A DNA stretch of 64,000 bases from Acinetobacter dispersus (lineage in GTDB: Bacteria > Pseudomonadota > Gammaproteobacteria > Pseudomonadales > Moraxellaceae), in assembly GCF_009884975.1 (NCBI RefSeq), contig NZ_CP041970.1, positions 1,860,001 through 1,924,000 of the forward strand, written 5' to 3'. Numbering within the stretch: position 1 is the stretch's first letter; each line of letters begins with the position of its first letter. The position numbers and the translations under genes are program-made. This document shows positions 46,323-58,478 of this stretch, in pieces. The notes under the pieces were generated by a model. It was not told where the DNA came from, ran no database searches, and worked only from the letters and a program-made list of their open reading frames with translations.

Positions 46323-46390
46323 TGCTCTCTTTAATGTTTTGATTTAGCCAAAGACGAAATGAGGTATTCGTTGGTAAATTAAAGAGAGCA
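46323..46390 (-). promoter_or_regulatory. Leader stem that can cover the NRPS ribosome-binding site
   Basis: On the minus strand TGCTCTCTTTAA (46379-46390) is the exact complement of TTAAAGAGAGCA (46323-46334), 44 nt further on. The second arm contains the only purine-rich Shine-Dalgarno (AAGAGAG) before the ATG at 46317. If the stem forms, ribosome access is blocked, so translation may be conditional on whatever opens it. Confidence 0.6.
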
Positions 46391-46446
46391 ACTTAAAACA
46401 ACATTAAACTGTGATGTCTGAATAAACAATAAAACCTGAACAGAAC

Positions 46447-46471
46447 AAAAGTGATCAATCTGACCACTTTT
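46447..46471 (-). terminator. Terminator after pqiC
   Basis: An 11-bp stem with one mismatch (AAAAGTG-A-TCA / TGA-C-CACTTTT) and a 3-nt loop, 9 bp after the pqiC stop on the minus strand. Confidence 0.7.
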
Positions 46472-46479
46472 TATTCAAA

Positions 46480-47181
46480 TTATGAACAAATTACCCCATT
46501 TATGTTAGGTGAGGTTTTTGCATCTAAGGACACAATTGACAGCGCCATTGCATCAATAACTCGACTCAATGAACTACTCGCACCACTCACAATATCTTGT
46601 ATCTGATTGTTCTTACCTGATACTGGCTGAGTAAACGTCATACGGCAGGCCAGCTGCTGATTTTGGGTTGAGTTTTGATCTAAGGTGATATTCGGATCAT
46701 TACGCTTAATGATCCACGCAACCGAAACTTCAACATTTTTGTTCGCGATATCAGATGTATTAATGATATCAAAATGTGAAAAATCAGTTGCGACACGATA
46801 AGACACCTTGCCACCCACCATACCGCTGTTATAACGATCAACCGCACCAAGTTTTTGCTGTAGGCCAGCAGACAGGTTATCTCTTAATTCAGCTCCAAGC
46901 GTGGACGTCCAACGCTCGTTTTCCATGATTTTAGATTTACCTGCTGCATCCTGTATCACGATAGGCGCACGATTGATACGATCTGGTAATCCAACAGGCA
47001 ATACTTCAATGACCTTGACTTTTGAACTTGGCAATGGAGAAACTTTGCTTGCCAAGGTGTAATAATTCGGTGTGGGTGAACCCGAACAAGCTGTGAGCAA
47101 CACCGCAGCAGATAAGATGCTCACGCCACTGAGCACTCCTGCTACAGCAGATGAATGTTTAGCGATGATTGTTCTTATCAT
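46480..47181 (-). CDS. pqiC: PqiC-family outer-membrane lipoprotein
   Basis: A 233-aa ABC-type transport auxiliary (DUF330/YmbA) lipoprotein. An unusually long signal region ends at the lipobox LLTACSGS, with cysteine ~32. The domain opens NYYTLASKVSPLP and has VLPVGLPDRINRAPIV. PqiC forms a ring at the outer membrane that receives the PqiB tunnel. The start overlaps the pqiB stop (ATGA). Confidence 0.88.
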   Translation of the reverse strand: MIRTIIAKHSSAVAGVLSGVSILSAAVLLTACSGSPTPNYYTLASKVSPLPSSKVKVIEVLPVGLPDRINRAPIVIQDAAGKSKIMENERWTSTLGAELRDNLSAGLQQKLGAVDRYNSGMVGGKVSYRVATDFSHFDIINTSDIANKNVEVSVAWIIKRNDPNITLDQNSTQNQQLACRMTFTQPVSGKNNQIQDIVSGASSSLSRVIDAMALSIVSLDAKTSPNINGVICS

Positions 47182-48830
47182 TTGTTTGCCTCTGCTTTTT
47201 TACCCCGAATCAATGATTCAGGATGCTGTTCAATATAATCAGCCATTAATTGTAAAGATGCCGCAGCTCGAGTCATTTGCTGCAATGCTTTACGGACATC
47301 CTGCTGCATCGGTGCATCACTGGATAAAATGGATTCACTCGATTGCATGGTTTTACGCACATCATTCAGCGTCGCTTGTAAACCAGGTGCGACTTTGCCA
47401 TCCAACTGTTTTACCAGTTTGTCAGTCGACTCAATGGTGGTGTTCATATTATTAAGCGTCTTACGAACATCTTGTCCAATTTCTTCGAGTGGGAACTTAC
47501 TCACTTTATCCGCGATTTGTGAAACTTGTGCCTGTAAACCACTCAACTCTGTTGCCGTGGTTGGTACTTCAACACGTCCATCTGGTCTCGTGATTAAAGA
47601 CGCGGCTTTGGCTTTTGGAAACTTATCAAAGGCAATATAGTTCTGACCTGTTAATAAATTACCTGTCCGCATCTGCGCACGCCAACCTCTCTCGATAAAA
47701 TATTTAAAAATTTCGCCATCTGGATCAAGTTCTTTGCCATGCGCTAAACGCGATGGATAAATCACTGCATCCACGCGCATTCTTAAATGCGTATAAGACT
47801 GATCAAATTCGACGTTGATTGCTTTGACATTACCAATCTCAATGCCCATAAAGTCAATTGGTGCACCTGCGGTTAAACCACGAAGTGAATGATCAAAATA
47901 CATAATAATTGGACGCGGCTTACCATCAGGCTCCTTCATCGCCTCTTTGCGAGAGTCTGATAAAGTAAAATAACTATTGTCTGGTGCAATTGCTCCAGCA
48001 GAATTTTCTGGATAACCAAAGGCAATACCACCCGCAATAATACTGGCCAGTGATTGCGTATCCAGATTAAATCCTGATGCATTTAAGGTCACATCAACCC
48101 CACTGGCCTGCCAAAAACGCGCATCTGTGGTTACGAACTTATCGTAAGGAGATTGGATAAAGGTTTGTAGTTCAACACTTTTCCCATCAGCTGCTAATTT
48201 ATACGCTGTAATCTGCCCGACATTAATTCTGCGATAGTAAATCGGCACGCCAACATCAAGTGACCCCAAGTCCTGTGCTTTTAAGAAAAAGACCTTGCCT
48301 GGTATATCCGATGACACTACAGGTGGAACTTCAAGCCCAGTAAAATTCTCTTGCTTCTGTTCAGCCTTCCCACCATCGACTTCAATGTATGCCCCTGAGA
48401 GTAAGGTATCAATACCCGAAATACCACCCGTTCCTACTCGCGGTCTCACCACCCAAAAACGCGAATCTTTGGCAGCAAAATTACTGGCATCTTTACGTAA
48501 TTCGATTTTGGCAATGACATGAGATCGGTCATCCGAAAGATCAATTTGTCGAACCAAACCAATATCAACCTGCTTATAACGTACCGTGGTTTTCCCTGCA
48601 ACCAAGCCTTCTGCTGTTCGGAAAGACACTTCAATGGTTGGACCTGTATCCAAAACCGCTTTTGCTGCAAGCGAAAGTGCGATTAAAAGCGCAACAAATG
48701 GAACCAGCCAAATGAGTGCAGGTCTCCAACGTCCCTTCTTTTTTTCAGGTTCGTCAAAGATTGCATCGTTCTGCGTTAACACCGTAGTGTTTTCTTCAGA
48801 ATCTTGGCTATTCGGGGTATTTTCTGACAT
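47178..48830 (-). CDS. pqiB: PqiB-family MCE tunnel protein
   Basis: A 550-aa protein with one N-terminal membrane segment (~35-55, ALIWLVPFVALLIALSLAA) and three successive MCE domains. Each contains the typical short block: LVAGKTTVRYKQVDIGLV, LDVGVPIYYRRINVGQI and LTAGAPIDFMGIEIGNV. A C-terminal helical needle follows (~430-540). PqiB hexamers bridge the periplasm for lipid traffic between membranes. The ATG at 48830 is preferred over an in-frame extension to 48854. Confidence 0.93.
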   Translation of the reverse strand: MSENTPNSQDSEENTTVLTQNDAIFDEPEKKKGRWRPALIWLVPFVALLIALSLAAKAVLDTGPTIEVSFRTAEGLVAGKTTVRYKQVDIGLVRQIDLSDDRSHVIAKIELRKDASNFAAKDSRFWVVRPRVGTGGISGIDTLLSGAYIEVDGGKAEQKQENFTGLEVPPVVSSDIPGKVFFLKAQDLGSLDVGVPIYYRRINVGQITAYKLAADGKSVELQTFIQSPYDKFVTTDARFWQASGVDVTLNASGFNLDTQSLASIIAGGIAFGYPENSAGAIAPDNSYFTLSDSRKEAMKEPDGKPRPIIMYFDHSLRGLTAGAPIDFMGIEIGNVKAINVEFDQSYTHLRMRVDAVIYPSRLAHGKELDPDGEIFKYFIERGWRAQMRTGNLLTGQNYIAFDKFPKAKAASLITRPDGRVEVPTTATELSGLQAQVSQIADKVSKFPLEEIGQDVRKTLNNMNTTIESTDKLVKQLDGKVAPGLQATLNDVRKTMQSSESILSSDAPMQQDVRKALQQMTRAAASLQLMADYIEQHPESLIRGKKAEANK

Positions 48831-48875
48831 AGTGATCTTTCTTTTATAGGTCAAAAATAAGGCTCATCGTCAATC

Positions 48876-49655
48876 TTAACTTTTTAATTGATGAATTGCC
48901 GTTCCTTTCAAATGATTTGATTGTTGCGCATTCGCGTGACGCGCCTTGAAATAATTGTCCCAAATAATTCTTGGATCAAAACTGAGTGAAGCAAACATGG
49001 TCAACACCACTACAGCACCAAAAGCAACTGCGCCAGGCCCTGCCAAAATAGTGGCCAATGACTGAATTTGAATCAATGCAGTCAGTAATGCAACCACAAA
49101 GACATCAATCATCGACCAACGCCCAATAAATTCAACAATGCGATACATCAGCGCACATTGTTCAGGGGTAAAATGCCATCTTGAAGATGACTGCATGTAG
49201 ACTGAAATTAATAAAAAAATCAGAATCAATAATTTTAAAATCGGGATAAAAATACTGGCCATAAAAATAACCACGGACACCAGATAATCACTATTTTGCC
49301 AGAAATAGATCACACCACTAATAATGGTATCTTGCTGACGCCCCAACAAAGAATCTGTTACCGTCATGGGTAGTACATTGGCTGGTATATATAAAATTGC
49401 TGCAGCGACCACCAAAGCAAAAGTACGATTTAAACTTTGTGGTTTACGTGAGTGCAAGGTACTTTTACATCTTGAACATTGAGCATGATTTTGCTGATCT
49501 GCGTGACTCGCTACAGCATTCAGTAATCCACAGCAGTGACATTGAATGAGCCCAACCTGTTTTGCCCTGACATAATTTTTGATCTGTAAATCAACATCGG
49601 AAAGGTGTTCTACAATTGAACCAATCTCGGTGTCATGGTCGTGTTTTTGCTTCAT
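48876..49655 (-). CDS. pqiA: PqiA-family membrane protein, second half as separate gene
   Basis: A 259-aa inner-membrane protein matching one PqiA domain: a zinc-ribbon (CHCCGLLN...CSRC, residues ~40-67) followed by four membrane segments, with ILYIPANVLPMTVTDSLLG as the domain signature. E. coli PqiA carries two such domains in one chain; here they are two genes overlapping by 4 bp. It probably works with PqiB/PqiC in lipid transport. The N-terminal ~35 residues before the ribbon are an unusual polar extension. Confidence 0.88.
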   Translation of the reverse strand: MKQKHDHDTEIGSIVEHLSDVDLQIKNYVRAKQVGLIQCHCCGLLNAVASHADQQNHAQCSRCKSTLHSRKPQSLNRTFALVVAAAILYIPANVLPMTVTDSLLGRQQDTIISGVIYFWQNSDYLVSVVIFMASIFIPILKLLILIFLLISVYMQSSSRWHFTPEQCALMYRIVEFIGRWSMIDVFVVALLTALIQIQSLATILAGPGAVAFGAVVVLTMFASLSFDPRIIWDNYFKARHANAQQSNHLKGTAIHQLKS

Positions 49656-50302
49656 CCAAGACTCCGATCAACTTCATCCCAAATATCTTTAATCTTGACC
49701 GAAGCGATATAGACCAAAAGCACGCTCAATAGTGTAAATGCCCAAAGTGCAACACCAGGAATAACGGTGACCATGCCCACAAGTTTGACCAAGGTTACAA
49801 GTACACCAATTAAAAAAACCTCAACCATGCCCCATGTCCGAAACAGAAATAAGGCTCTCAGTGCCAAAGTCAAAAATTCAGGCCTGACCTTCAACACACT
49901 AATAAAAAAAAGCACATAGCTTAGCAATAACAGCTCAACCAAAGGCACAATAAAAGTTGTAATCAGAATTAAAACACCGACCAAGGCACGATCAATATGA
50001 AACATGGTCCATGCAGCACCGATTAAAGTGGTCTGCGAGGTATTGCCCTGTAGCTCAACAATGACGATGGGAAAACTATTGGCAATCACAAAAACAATCA
50101 AAGCGGTAATGACCAAGGCAAGCAAAGATGAAAAAGATCGACTTCGACGATATAACTCCGCACCACAACAAGTGCAATATGCCCGTTCACCCGATGCAAG
50201 CTCAACCCTGCGATATATTGCATCGCATTCTTCACAACCCGCCAGTGCAGTGAGTCTGACTTGCTGACCAATCACTACGGATGGATTATTTTTATTCGCC
50301 AT
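49652..50302 (-). CDS. pqiA: PqiA-family membrane protein, first half as separate gene
   Basis: A 216-aa PqiA domain: zinc-ribbon (CEECD...CTCCG, residues ~22-48) followed by four membrane segments, with VIANSFPIVIVELQG and FRTWGMVEVFLIGVLVTLVKL typical of the family. It is first in the pqiA-pqiA-pqiB-pqiC operon. The 4-bp overlap with the next gene should keep the two halves near equal amounts. Confidence 0.88.
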   Translation of the reverse strand: MANKNNPSVVIGQQVRLTALAGCEECDAIYRRVELASGERAYCTCCGAELYRRSRSFSSLLALVITALIVFVIANSFPIVIVELQGNTSQTTLIGAAWTMFHIDRALVGVLILITTFIVPLVELLLLSYVLFFISVLKVRPEFLTLALRALFLFRTWGMVEVFLIGVLVTLVKLVGMVTVIPGVALWAFTLLSVLLVYIASVKIKDIWDEVDRSLG

Positions 50303-50335
50303 AAAGTCAAACTCATCACACAGATTCTTTGTTGT

Positions 50336-50542
50336 TTAAGAAATCGACTTAAACCATTTATACCTTTTATTTTTGCAATCACAACCACGGACTGTATTTC
50401 TTACACAATATGTAAACAAATCATCATCTAAAAGCATTCTCAATCCTATTAGTAGATGGCTTATTTCGTCTTTATCAGAAAGAGCAAAGCTCAGGTACGG
50501 GTAGTCTATCACCGAGCGTACAGCAGCCCTATTATCATACAT
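50336..50542 (-). CDS. Possible small hypothetical protein (68 aa)
   Basis: An open frame from ATG 50542 reading MYDNRAAVRSVIDYPYLSF and ending YKWFKSIS, with mixed charged and hydrophobic residues and four cysteines. No Shine-Dalgarno is clear, and the frame begins just beyond the permease terminator, so expression would need its own promoter or read-through. No family was recognised. It may be spurious. Confidence 0.3.
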   Translation of the reverse strand: MYDNRAAVRSVIDYPYLSFALSDKDEISHLLIGLRMLLDDDLFTYCVRNTVRGCDCKNKRYKWFKSIS

Positions 50543-50547
50543 AAAAA

Positions 50548-50588
50548 AGACGAATAGGTTGCAGATCACGCCTACAACCTATTCGTCT
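50548..50588 (-). terminator. Terminator after the amino-acid permease
   Basis: A perfect 14-bp stem AGACGAATAGGTTG/CAACCTATTCGTCT, with a T6 tract following on the minus strand. It lies 29 bp after the permease stop. Confidence 0.88.
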
Positions 50589-50616
50589 ATATATTTATTT
50601 TGAATTAATTTTTTAT

Positions 50617-52107
50617 TTAAATGGCTTTGTTTTTATAAAAAATATTGTAGCTCGCATAGCAGGCAATAATAAACAGGACACAACAGACAAAACCGACTTG
50701 CATCGATGGATCAGTCACCATACTGATACAGGTGATCACGCAGAATACACCACCTAAAATCGGGGTGAGTGGGAATAATGGTGCAGCAAATTTTAGGTCT
50801 TTGACTGTTTTACCCGATTTAATCCATTGTCTGCGGAAGTTAAATTGGGATACACAGATCGAAATCCATACCACCACCATAGTAAAAGCGGCAACACCCA
50901 ATAAATTTTTGAAAATTGTTTCAGGTGCAAAATGTTCCGATAGCAAACCAGGAATCGCGCCAAACATGGTCACAATAATCGCGATAATTGGCGTCCCTGA
51001 ACGAGTTAATTTTGAAAACACCTTCGGCAACTGATTCTTTGCAGACAATGACCACATCATCCGCGATGCAGCAAATAAACCTGAGTTTGCAGCAGATAAA
51101 AGTGCCGTAATAATCACAAAACGAATAATGTCTTCCGCATATGGAATACCAATATAATTAAATACGGTAACGAATGGGCTATTACTGACACTGTTGGCAT
51201 TTATACCTGCCATTTCATAAGGCAGTAATGCACAAATCACCACAATGGTACCCACAAAGAAAATCAATAAACGCCAGATCGCGGCATTGATGGCTTTAGG
51301 TACTGTTTTCGCAGGTTCTTCTGCTTCACCTGCCGCGACACCAATCAATTCTGTACCAGAGAAGGCAAAGTTTACGATCAACATGGTCGCGAAAATTGGG
51401 AAAATACCATTTGGAAACCAGCCATGTTCCGTCAACTTACTGAACAGCGGTGCAGACTCATGCCCATGATAAGAAATAAAGCCAAAGATAGCGGCTAAAC
51501 CCAATCCAATAAAACAGATAATGGTCAAGACTTTAACCAAAGACAGCCAGAACTCTGACTCAGCAAATAGCCGTGTCGAACTGACATTCAAGCTAAACAC
51601 CAGCCCTGCAAATAATAAGGTCCACGTCCACATGGAAATCGAAGGAAACCATTCCTGCATCAGTAAAGCCGCAGCGGTAAATTCAGTCCCTAAAGTTGCA
51701 GTCCACGTCAGCCAATACAACCATGTGATCATATAGCCTGTGCCTGGGCCAATATAGGTTCTGGCATATTCACCAAAAGAACCTGAAACTGGCATTTGTA
51801 CAGCGAGTTCACCTAAACACAACATCACCATGTATGCAATTACACCACCCAGTAGGTAAGAAAGAATCGCACCGACTGGACCAGCCTGAGAAATGACATC
51901 ACCCGAGCCCAAAAATAGCCCTGTTCCAATTGCACCACCTAAAGAAATCATGACCAGATGACGCTTGGTCATGGCACGTTTCAATGGTTTACCCACTTCA
52001 ATCTCTGCGCTCGAAGTTTCCGATAAACTGGCAACATCCTGCTGCGGTACATATTGTCCACTCAGGGCTTGGCCTGAGGGAAATGTCTTTTCGTTATTGT
52101 TACTCAT
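50617..52107 (-). CDS. Amino-acid permease (APC/AAT family), probable arginine-pathway transporter
   Basis: A 496-aa inner-membrane permease with 12 predicted segments after a ~45-residue polar N-terminus. The family signature is AMTKRHLVMISLGGAIGTGLFLGSG, with FAFSGTELIGVAAGEAEEP in segment 6. This places it with the basic/aromatic amino-acid permeases (LysP/RocE/AroP group). It follows astE by 172 bp on the same strand, so arginine or ornithine is the likely substrate, but this is context only. GGAG provides a good Shine-Dalgarno. Confidence 0.85.
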   Translation of the reverse strand: MSNNNEKTFPSGQALSGQYVPQQDVASLSETSSAEIEVGKPLKRAMTKRHLVMISLGGAIGTGLFLGSGDVISQAGPVGAILSYLLGGVIAYMVMLCLGELAVQMPVSGSFGEYARTYIGPGTGYMITWLYWLTWTATLGTEFTAAALLMQEWFPSISMWTWTLLFAGLVFSLNVSSTRLFAESEFWLSLVKVLTIICFIGLGLAAIFGFISYHGHESAPLFSKLTEHGWFPNGIFPIFATMLIVNFAFSGTELIGVAAGEAEEPAKTVPKAINAAIWRLLIFFVGTIVVICALLPYEMAGINANSVSNSPFVTVFNYIGIPYAEDIIRFVIITALLSAANSGLFAASRMMWSLSAKNQLPKVFSKLTRSGTPIIAIIVTMFGAIPGLLSEHFAPETIFKNLLGVAAFTMVVVWISICVSQFNFRRQWIKSGKTVKDLKFAAPLFPLTPILGGVFCVITCISMVTDPSMQVGFVCCVLFIIACYASYNIFYKNKAI

Positions 52108-52279
52108 ACACGGTCACTCCAACTGTATTCTTATGACAACCTGTCCTTGCTGTTTCACTTTCATAAAAACGAATATCTAAACGATATTCTTTGACGCGCT
52201 TTGTTCTATTGAACATCCATATTCAAACTCCATTTCAACTATTCCTTGCCGACAGTTCAACTGTTAAAACGGCGACTGT

Positions 52280-53254
52280 TTATTCAATTTCTTTTAAAAT
52301 CAGTCCAGCCCGAAGCCCTGTTTTTACCTTAGGGTTTGGAAATAAAATCCAGACTTGTTGATCATGCACGACATAATCCCCGGCCTGTTGTGTTGCAATC
52401 AACTCGCCTTTCTGAAAAGTAGAAAAGTTTGGTGCGTCAGCACTCAATTTGAGTTGAAAATCTTCACTTTGTTTTAATACTGAATCCACCACCTTAAACT
52501 GTCGAATGTCGGATTTCTGTCTGATCGGCAATGCTTGATCTGCAAGGACTGCACGTAGCATCTGGTCGGTACTGGCAAATTCAGCTAAATCATTTTCACC
52601 AAATGGCTTAGCCTTGCCTAACTCCAAAGTACTACTTGCTGCCTGAAAACGTTCAACAGTAAAGTGGGTAAAAGTTTTCCCAACTGCATTGTGATAGACC
52701 AAAGCATCCAAATCTGCAGCCTTTAAACTTTGGATGAGAAAGTCATCATAAGGCTGTGTTTGATAAGGGAATAAGGCAAACACAGGTAATCGTGATGCAC
52801 GAATGGCAGTATGTAGATCGTAGTGATAACGCCGTGTGTCTACTTCACTATCGGCAAAAAACTGTGCGGTAACCTGTTCTAAATGTGCTGCCCGTTCCGT
52901 TTCCGGATCTTGGGCTAATTGCTGATACGCGCCACAGAACATGCGGTTCATATCATTTTCAAGATAGCGTACCCCATGTCGAATGGCCTCTGGGTTACCG
53001 AATACAAACAGTACCCGTACTGCTAAAGTTAAACGTTGTGCAAATAAATCATTGATGATATTTGCCAACAATTCGATGGGTGCGGTTTCATTGCCATGAA
53101 TACCTGCAGAAAGCAGCATGGTTTTTCTATAAGCTGTTTTTGGAGTGCATTGCAATAGCCCTTCACCTAGCCATTGCCATGTAAATCCAGCTGTTTCCCC
53201 TTGCATTTGCACAGGGACTCGTTGTTCTAAAGTCAACGTTAATAGATCAACCAT
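52280..53254 (-). CDS. astE: Succinylglutamate desuccinylase AstE
   Basis: A 324-aa zinc enzyme of the AstE/AspA family that hydrolyses N-succinylglutamate to glutamate and succinate, the last AST step. Zinc ligands are visible in [15 protein letters not shown] (H and E) and YDLHTAIR (H); the general-base Glu lies near [14 protein letters not shown]. Length is typical. It lies 33 bp after astB. A 13-bp palindrome ACAGTTCAACTGT sits just after its stop at 52252-52264. Confidence 0.93.
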   Translation of the reverse strand: MVDLLTLTLEQRVPVQMQGETAGFTWQWLGEGLLQCTPKTAYRKTMLLSAGIHGNETAPIELLANIINDLFAQRLTLAVRVLFVFGNPEAIRHGVRYLENDMNRMFCGAYQQLAQDPETERAAHLEQVTAQFFADSEVDTRRYHYDLHTAIRASRLPVFALFPYQTQPYDDFLIQSLKAADLDALVYHNAVGKTFTHFTVERFQAASSTLELGKAKPFGENDLAEFASTDQMLRAVLADQALPIRQKSDIRQFKVVDSVLKQSEDFQLKLSADAPNFSTFQKGELIATQQAGDYVVHDQQVWILFPNPKVKTGLRAGLILKEIE

Positions 53255-53287
53255 GTACTTTCATCCTTAAAAGCCGTTATTGAATGT

Positions 53288-54628
53288 TTATCTCTGGAAG
53301 TGATAAACCGAACCTAAAGCTAAAATTTTGGTTAACTCATCTAATGCAGTACGGCTCTCGATCAATAAACTTGGATCAGCTAAATCATCTTGTGTTAACT
53401 CATCACGATAATGCTGATCGACCCACTGATTCAGCGTTTTGAATAATGCATCATTCATAAACAAGTTTGGATTCACCGCATTCAGTTCCGCTTCATTCAC
53501 CGCAACACGTAATCTCAAACATGCAGGTCCACCGCCATTACGCATACTTTCACGCAGATCAAACACCTTGATATCATCAATTGGCGTACCCATTTGAATC
53601 ATGTCATTCAAGTAACTCCATACCGCCTTGTTATGACGTGATTCTTCAGGCACCACAATACTCATGCCGCCATCTGCACGGGTTAAAATCTGACTATTGA
53701 ACAAATAAGTCGACACCGCATCTTCAACGCTGACACGATTGTCAGGAACTTCAATCGAGATAAAATCTTGTTCGATCCCCGCCATTTTTTGACGGATTTC
53801 ATTCAATGCATCAGCTTGATTTAAAAAGGCTTGCTGATGATGGAACAAGACTTGTTGATTACTCACGGCGATGACATCGTTATGAAATACACCTTGATCA
53901 ATCACATCTGGATTTTGCTGAATGAACACGGTCCGTTTCGCATCTAGACGATGTAAACGAGCAATTGCCTCACTTGCCTCGCGGGTTTGACGCGCAGGAA
54001 ATTTCTGCGGTGCAACCGTTCCACCGAGTTGTTGCTGTCCATAAACAAAAACCTGCACACCCGCCTGATCATATCCACCACCAAGACGGTTATGATTGGC
54101 TGCCCCTTCATCACCAAACAACGCTGCTTCAGGCAATGCCTCATGGTGCGCGAAATATACATCATTATTGAACATCGCTTGAAGAATACGCGTGGTCGTA
54201 TGATGCTCAATTGATCGATGGAACTTATTATTCAGGTTTGCAGCGGTAAAATGCATGCGTTTATCAGCACTATCTGCCGATGGCGACACCGTACACGAGT
54301 TGGCCGTCCACATCGAAGAAGCCGAACTCAACGAAGATAATAAAGCTGGCGCAGTACGCATCGCTTGGCTAATCACGTCAATATCACTGCCAGTAAAACC
54401 CAAACGGCGTAACGTTGGTACATGCGGACGTTCTTGTGGAGCAAACACACCTTGCTTCAAGCCTAAGTCAGCAAGGGCTTTCATTTTCTTTAAGCCTTGC
54501 TTTGCTGCAAGTTTAGGATTTGACGCGTTATTACGGTTCTTGGTCGATGCGACATTACCAAATGATAAGCCGGCATAATGGTGCGTTGGACCCACTAAGC
54601 CATCAAAATTGATTTCATAGCCTGACAT
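53288..54628 (-). CDS. astB: N-succinylarginine dihydrolase AstB
   Basis: A 446-aa enzyme that converts N2-succinylarginine to succinylornithine with release of 2 NH3 and CO2. It opens [21 protein letters not shown], the family N-terminus. The guanidine-modifying-fold residues are visible at [16 protein letters not shown] and near the C-terminus [14 protein letters not shown] (catalytic cysteine in GGPACLR). It lies 32 bp after astD. Confidence 0.95.
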   Translation of the reverse strand: MSGYEINFDGLVGPTHHYAGLSFGNVASTKNRNNASNPKLAAKQGLKKMKALADLGLKQGVFAPQERPHVPTLRRLGFTGSDIDVISQAMRTAPALLSSLSSASSMWTANSCTVSPSADSADKRMHFTAANLNNKFHRSIEHHTTTRILQAMFNNDVYFAHHEALPEAALFGDEGAANHNRLGGGYDQAGVQVFVYGQQQLGGTVAPQKFPARQTREASEAIARLHRLDAKRTVFIQQNPDVIDQGVFHNDVIAVSNQQVLFHHQQAFLNQADALNEIRQKMAGIEQDFISIEVPDNRVSVEDAVSTYLFNSQILTRADGGMSIVVPEESRHNKAVWSYLNDMIQMGTPIDDIKVFDLRESMRNGGGPACLRLRVAVNEAELNAVNPNLFMNDALFKTLNQWVDQHYRDELTQDDLADPSLLIESRTALDELTKILALGSVYHFQR

Positions 54629-54660
54629 TTTATTCTCCCTGTGTCTCGATACGAGCCGAC

Positions 54661-57173
<2,513 letters not shown>

Positions 57174-57194
57174 GGGCAGATGCTCACAGCAGAC

Positions 57195-58400
57195 TTAGAG
57201 GCGTGCTAATGCACGAACAAAACGGCTTAGACCTTCATCAATATCGTGTTGAGGAATGATCAATGAAGGGGTAAAACGAACCACATCAGCACCCGCCACC
57301 AATGCCAATAGACCTTCTTCACCCGCTAAAGTCACGATATTTTTCGCTTTGCCAGCATGTTCATCTTTCAATACACAACCGATTAACAAACCTTGACCAC
57401 GAATTTCTTTGAATAATCCATACTCAGCATTGATTTTGTTTAAGGCATCGATGAAATATTGGTGACGTTGTTTAACGCCATCTAACACTTCTGGTGTATT
57501 GATAAATTCAAACACTGCGCCAGCAACTGCACAAGCCAATGGATTACCACCATAAGTGGTGCCGTGATCGCCGACTGCATACATGTTGGCATAATGATCT
57601 GTAGTGATCATTGCACCAATCGGGAAACCACCACCCAATGCCTTTGCAGTGGTCAAAATGTCAGGCGTTACCCCTGTATTCATATAGGCATACAAAGAAC
57701 CTGTACGACCAACACCCGTTTGGACTTCATCAAAAATCAGCACAGCACCTTTTTCATCACACAGTGCGCGTAAGCCTTTTAAGAATTCGATATCTGCTGG
57801 CAGAACACCACCTTCACCTTGGATCGGCTCGACAATGACTGCACAAGTATTTTCGGTAATGGCTGCTTTTGCTGCTTCAAGATCATTAAATGCAGTATGT
57901 TCAATACCGCCTGGTAAAGGTGCAAAGTCTTGAGAATATTTTGGCTGACCACCCGCAGTTACGGTAAATAAAGTACGACCGTGGAAAGCATTCTTAAATG
58001 CAACAATCTGGTTCTTGTTTACATTACCACTCAGCAAACCGACTTTACGCGCCAGTTTTAATGCTGCTTCGTTGGCTTCTGCACCAGAGTTACAGAAAAA
58101 GACTTTGTCAGCAAAAGTACTATCTACCAATTGTTTTGCAAGACGTAATACAGGCTCGTTGGTATAACCATTCCCAATGTGCCATAGCTTTTGAGCTTGT
58201 TCAGTCAAGGCTTTTACTGCAACAGGATGTGCATGACCCAAGGCATTTACCGCGATCCCACCTGCAAAATCAATATATTCTTTATCGTTTTGGTCCCAAA
58301 TACGTGACCCTTCGCCATGCACTAAAATGAAATTTGCTGGGGCAAAAACTGGAACCATCCAATCATTAAAATTGCTACGTGTAATTGCGACTTCGCTCAT
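57195..58400 (-). CDS. astC: Succinylornithine/acetylornithine transaminase AstC
   Basis: A 401-aa class III PLP aminotransferase that converts succinylornithine and 2-oxoglutarate to the semialdehyde and glutamate. PLP-site sequence is visible at [30 protein letters not shown] and [14 protein letters not shown] (Schiff-base Lys). Relatives also act on acetylornithine in arginine synthesis, but the astCADBE order supports the catabolic role. It lies 78 bp after gdhA with a hairpin between. Confidence 0.93.
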   Translation of the reverse strand: MSEVAITRSNFNDWMVPVFAPANFILVHGEGSRIWDQNDKEYIDFAGGIAVNALGHAHPVAVKALTEQAQKLWHIGNGYTNEPVLRLAKQLVDSTFADKVFFCNSGAEANEAALKLARKVGLLSGNVNKNQIVAFKNAFHGRTLFTVTAGGQPKYSQDFAPLPGGIEHTAFNDLEAAKAAITENTCAVIVEPIQGEGGVLPADIEFLKGLRALCDEKGAVLIFDEVQTGVGRTGSLYAYMNTGVTPDILTTAKALGGGFPIGAMITTDHYANMYAVGDHGTTYGGNPLACAVAGAVFEFINTPEVLDGVKQRHQYFIDALNKINAEYGLFKEIRGQGLLIGCVLKDEHAGKAKNIVTLAGEEGLLALVAGADVVRFTPSLIIPQHDIDEGLSRFVRALARL

Positions 58401-58430
58401 TTTATTTACTCACTTCCTGTTTAATCTTCA

Positions 58431-58454
58431 GGCTTGTTAAATGCTCAACAAGCC
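58431..58454. other. Intergenic hairpin between gdhA and astC
   Basis: A perfect 8-bp stem GGCTTGTT/AACAAGCC with an 8-nt loop and no T-tract. It could be an mRNA processing or stabilising structure that sets the gdhA:ast ratio. Confidence 0.4.
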
Positions 58455-58478
58455 CTTCACTATAATTTTATAAATGAC

